This document shows, piece after piece, positions 63,206-64,000 of a stretch of DNA of 64,000 nucleotides. The stretch is taken from positions 1,818,079-1,882,078 of the forward strand of contig CM032801.1 in the NCBI GenBank assembly GCA_019155185.1. The letters are read 5' to 3'. Within the stretch, counting starts at the first letter, position 1. The number at the start of each line of letters is the position of its first letter. Position numbers and translations under genes: made by a program. The stretch comes from Beaufortia kweichowensis (taxonomy: Eukaryota > Chordata > Actinopteri > Cypriniformes > Gastromyzontidae). The notes beneath the pieces were generated by a model. It saw only the letters and a list, made by a program, of their open reading frames with translations, was not told where the DNA came from and ran no database searches.

Positions 63206-64000
63206 ACCCTGACTTATTATATAAATCTATATTGGCTTATAGTGTGGACACTTAAGAGTTACTTTAAAAAATGGTTCAGTAAATAATAAAAACTGCACTT
63301 ACCCCAATCATTTACCTCAACGTCATTCCAAACAAAATGAAATGGTTCATTACAACTCTGTTTACAACAACAATTATTTTATATTAATGTGATTCTCAGT
63401 AAATAACAACTTAAAGTTGCACTCCATAACTTTCAGCTTCTATCTTCTGTTAACTTCTTTCTGGGGTTGAAGTAAAATGACAACAAACTGACATTTCTCG
63501 TGAAATCATACCCAGTAGCTGAAATGATAAATTATTATTCATGCACATGTGGTCATTGTAAACTGGCCTTGCATGAGGAAAAGCTGCGTAGAGATTCTTC
63601 AAAATCTCTCAACATAACTGGGAGTAAAAAATTAATACATTTCTGTTTTTTGTGAGAATTTTAGCTTTGAGCACCAAATAGGAGGCTAACTTCTTAAGTT
63701 TTTTAAAAAAAAAACGAGTGGGTCGTCTGGTAAACTGTGAGTGGCTCTTCACGCTATAGAAGACGACATCTAATTACCTCTTGACATCGTCAGCACTCTG
63801 AATGACTGCATTTTAACCTTCACATACTTTCACTTTTCAATAAATAACTCTTCTTTTGTAAAAAGACACAGGGTACTTTGACCTTATAGTGCATTAGGCC
63901 TGAAGTGTGATCAGGAGCTATAGCAGGTATTAGCATAAACTGTCTGCTTCTGCTTGTTTGCACAGTTTAGGTCAACCATTGTCAAAGTAGAACAAGAGTA

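Larger units (their letters stand above)
58584..64000 (-). other. Giant csmd1 intron, last section
   Basis: Contains fragments of common repeats: 61,560-61,700 (tgttagttgatacaaatag, cattaactaacttatgttaa) and 63,030-63,205. A duplicated word (gtaccaatttatgtac-type) lies at 62,968-63,029. No csmd1 exon or other gene is recognised. Positions 58,600-61,550 and 63,210-64,000 hold nothing identifiable. Confidence 0.5.

Overview
The window looks like AT-rich teleost, probably cyprinid, intronic DNA. It carries one recognisable host gene on the minus strand: six coding exons of a CSMD-family gene (CUB and Sushi multiple domains), best matched to csmd1. The cyprinid assignment rests on the mix of interspersed repeats: tRNA-derived SINEs with L2-type tails, an L2/CR1-clade LINE, a Ty3/gypsy chromovirus-type LTR element, and many short inverted-repeat elements of types I recognise from carp and zebrafish relatives. 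No bacterial-style operon, CRISPR array, origin or rRNA is present.

Layout. The csmd1 exons lie between 2,564 and 20,466, and transcription runs from high to low coordinates. In transcript order they are 20,466-20,272 (first Sushi), 19,442-19,235 and 11,030-10,918 (second CUB), 9,382-9,305 (basic linker), and 3,102-3,021 plus 2,688-2,564 (second Sushi). All junctions are GT-AG, all phases agree, and the six join into 801 nt of open frame. This is the N-terminal extracellular part of a very large single-pass membrane protein. The first CUB and signal-peptide exons were not found between 20,467 and 64,000, so those 43 kb are read as part of one giant upstream intron. From 1 to 2,563 is the next downstream intron.

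The introns hold the rest. Positions 4,516-6,801 contain a nearly perfect 369-bp local duplication whose second copy sits between 40-bp direct repeats. Positions 29,780-34,063 hold a young Ty3/gypsy element with 5-bp target duplications, near-identical LTRs, a broken gag-pol and no integrase core. Positions 42,719-44,842 hold a SINE and a 5'-truncated L2-type LINE sharing the same 3' tail. Positions 55,396-58,583 are bounded by 0.3-kb inverted repeats. Smaller inverted-repeat elements, SINE pieces, simple repeats and a pair of back-to-back hairpins are scattered between.

Only the csmd1 exons are supported as functional coding sequence. Most other open frames are short and look like chance or are antisense to exons. 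I see no clear undescribed system. The most unusual item is the templated 369-bp duplication.
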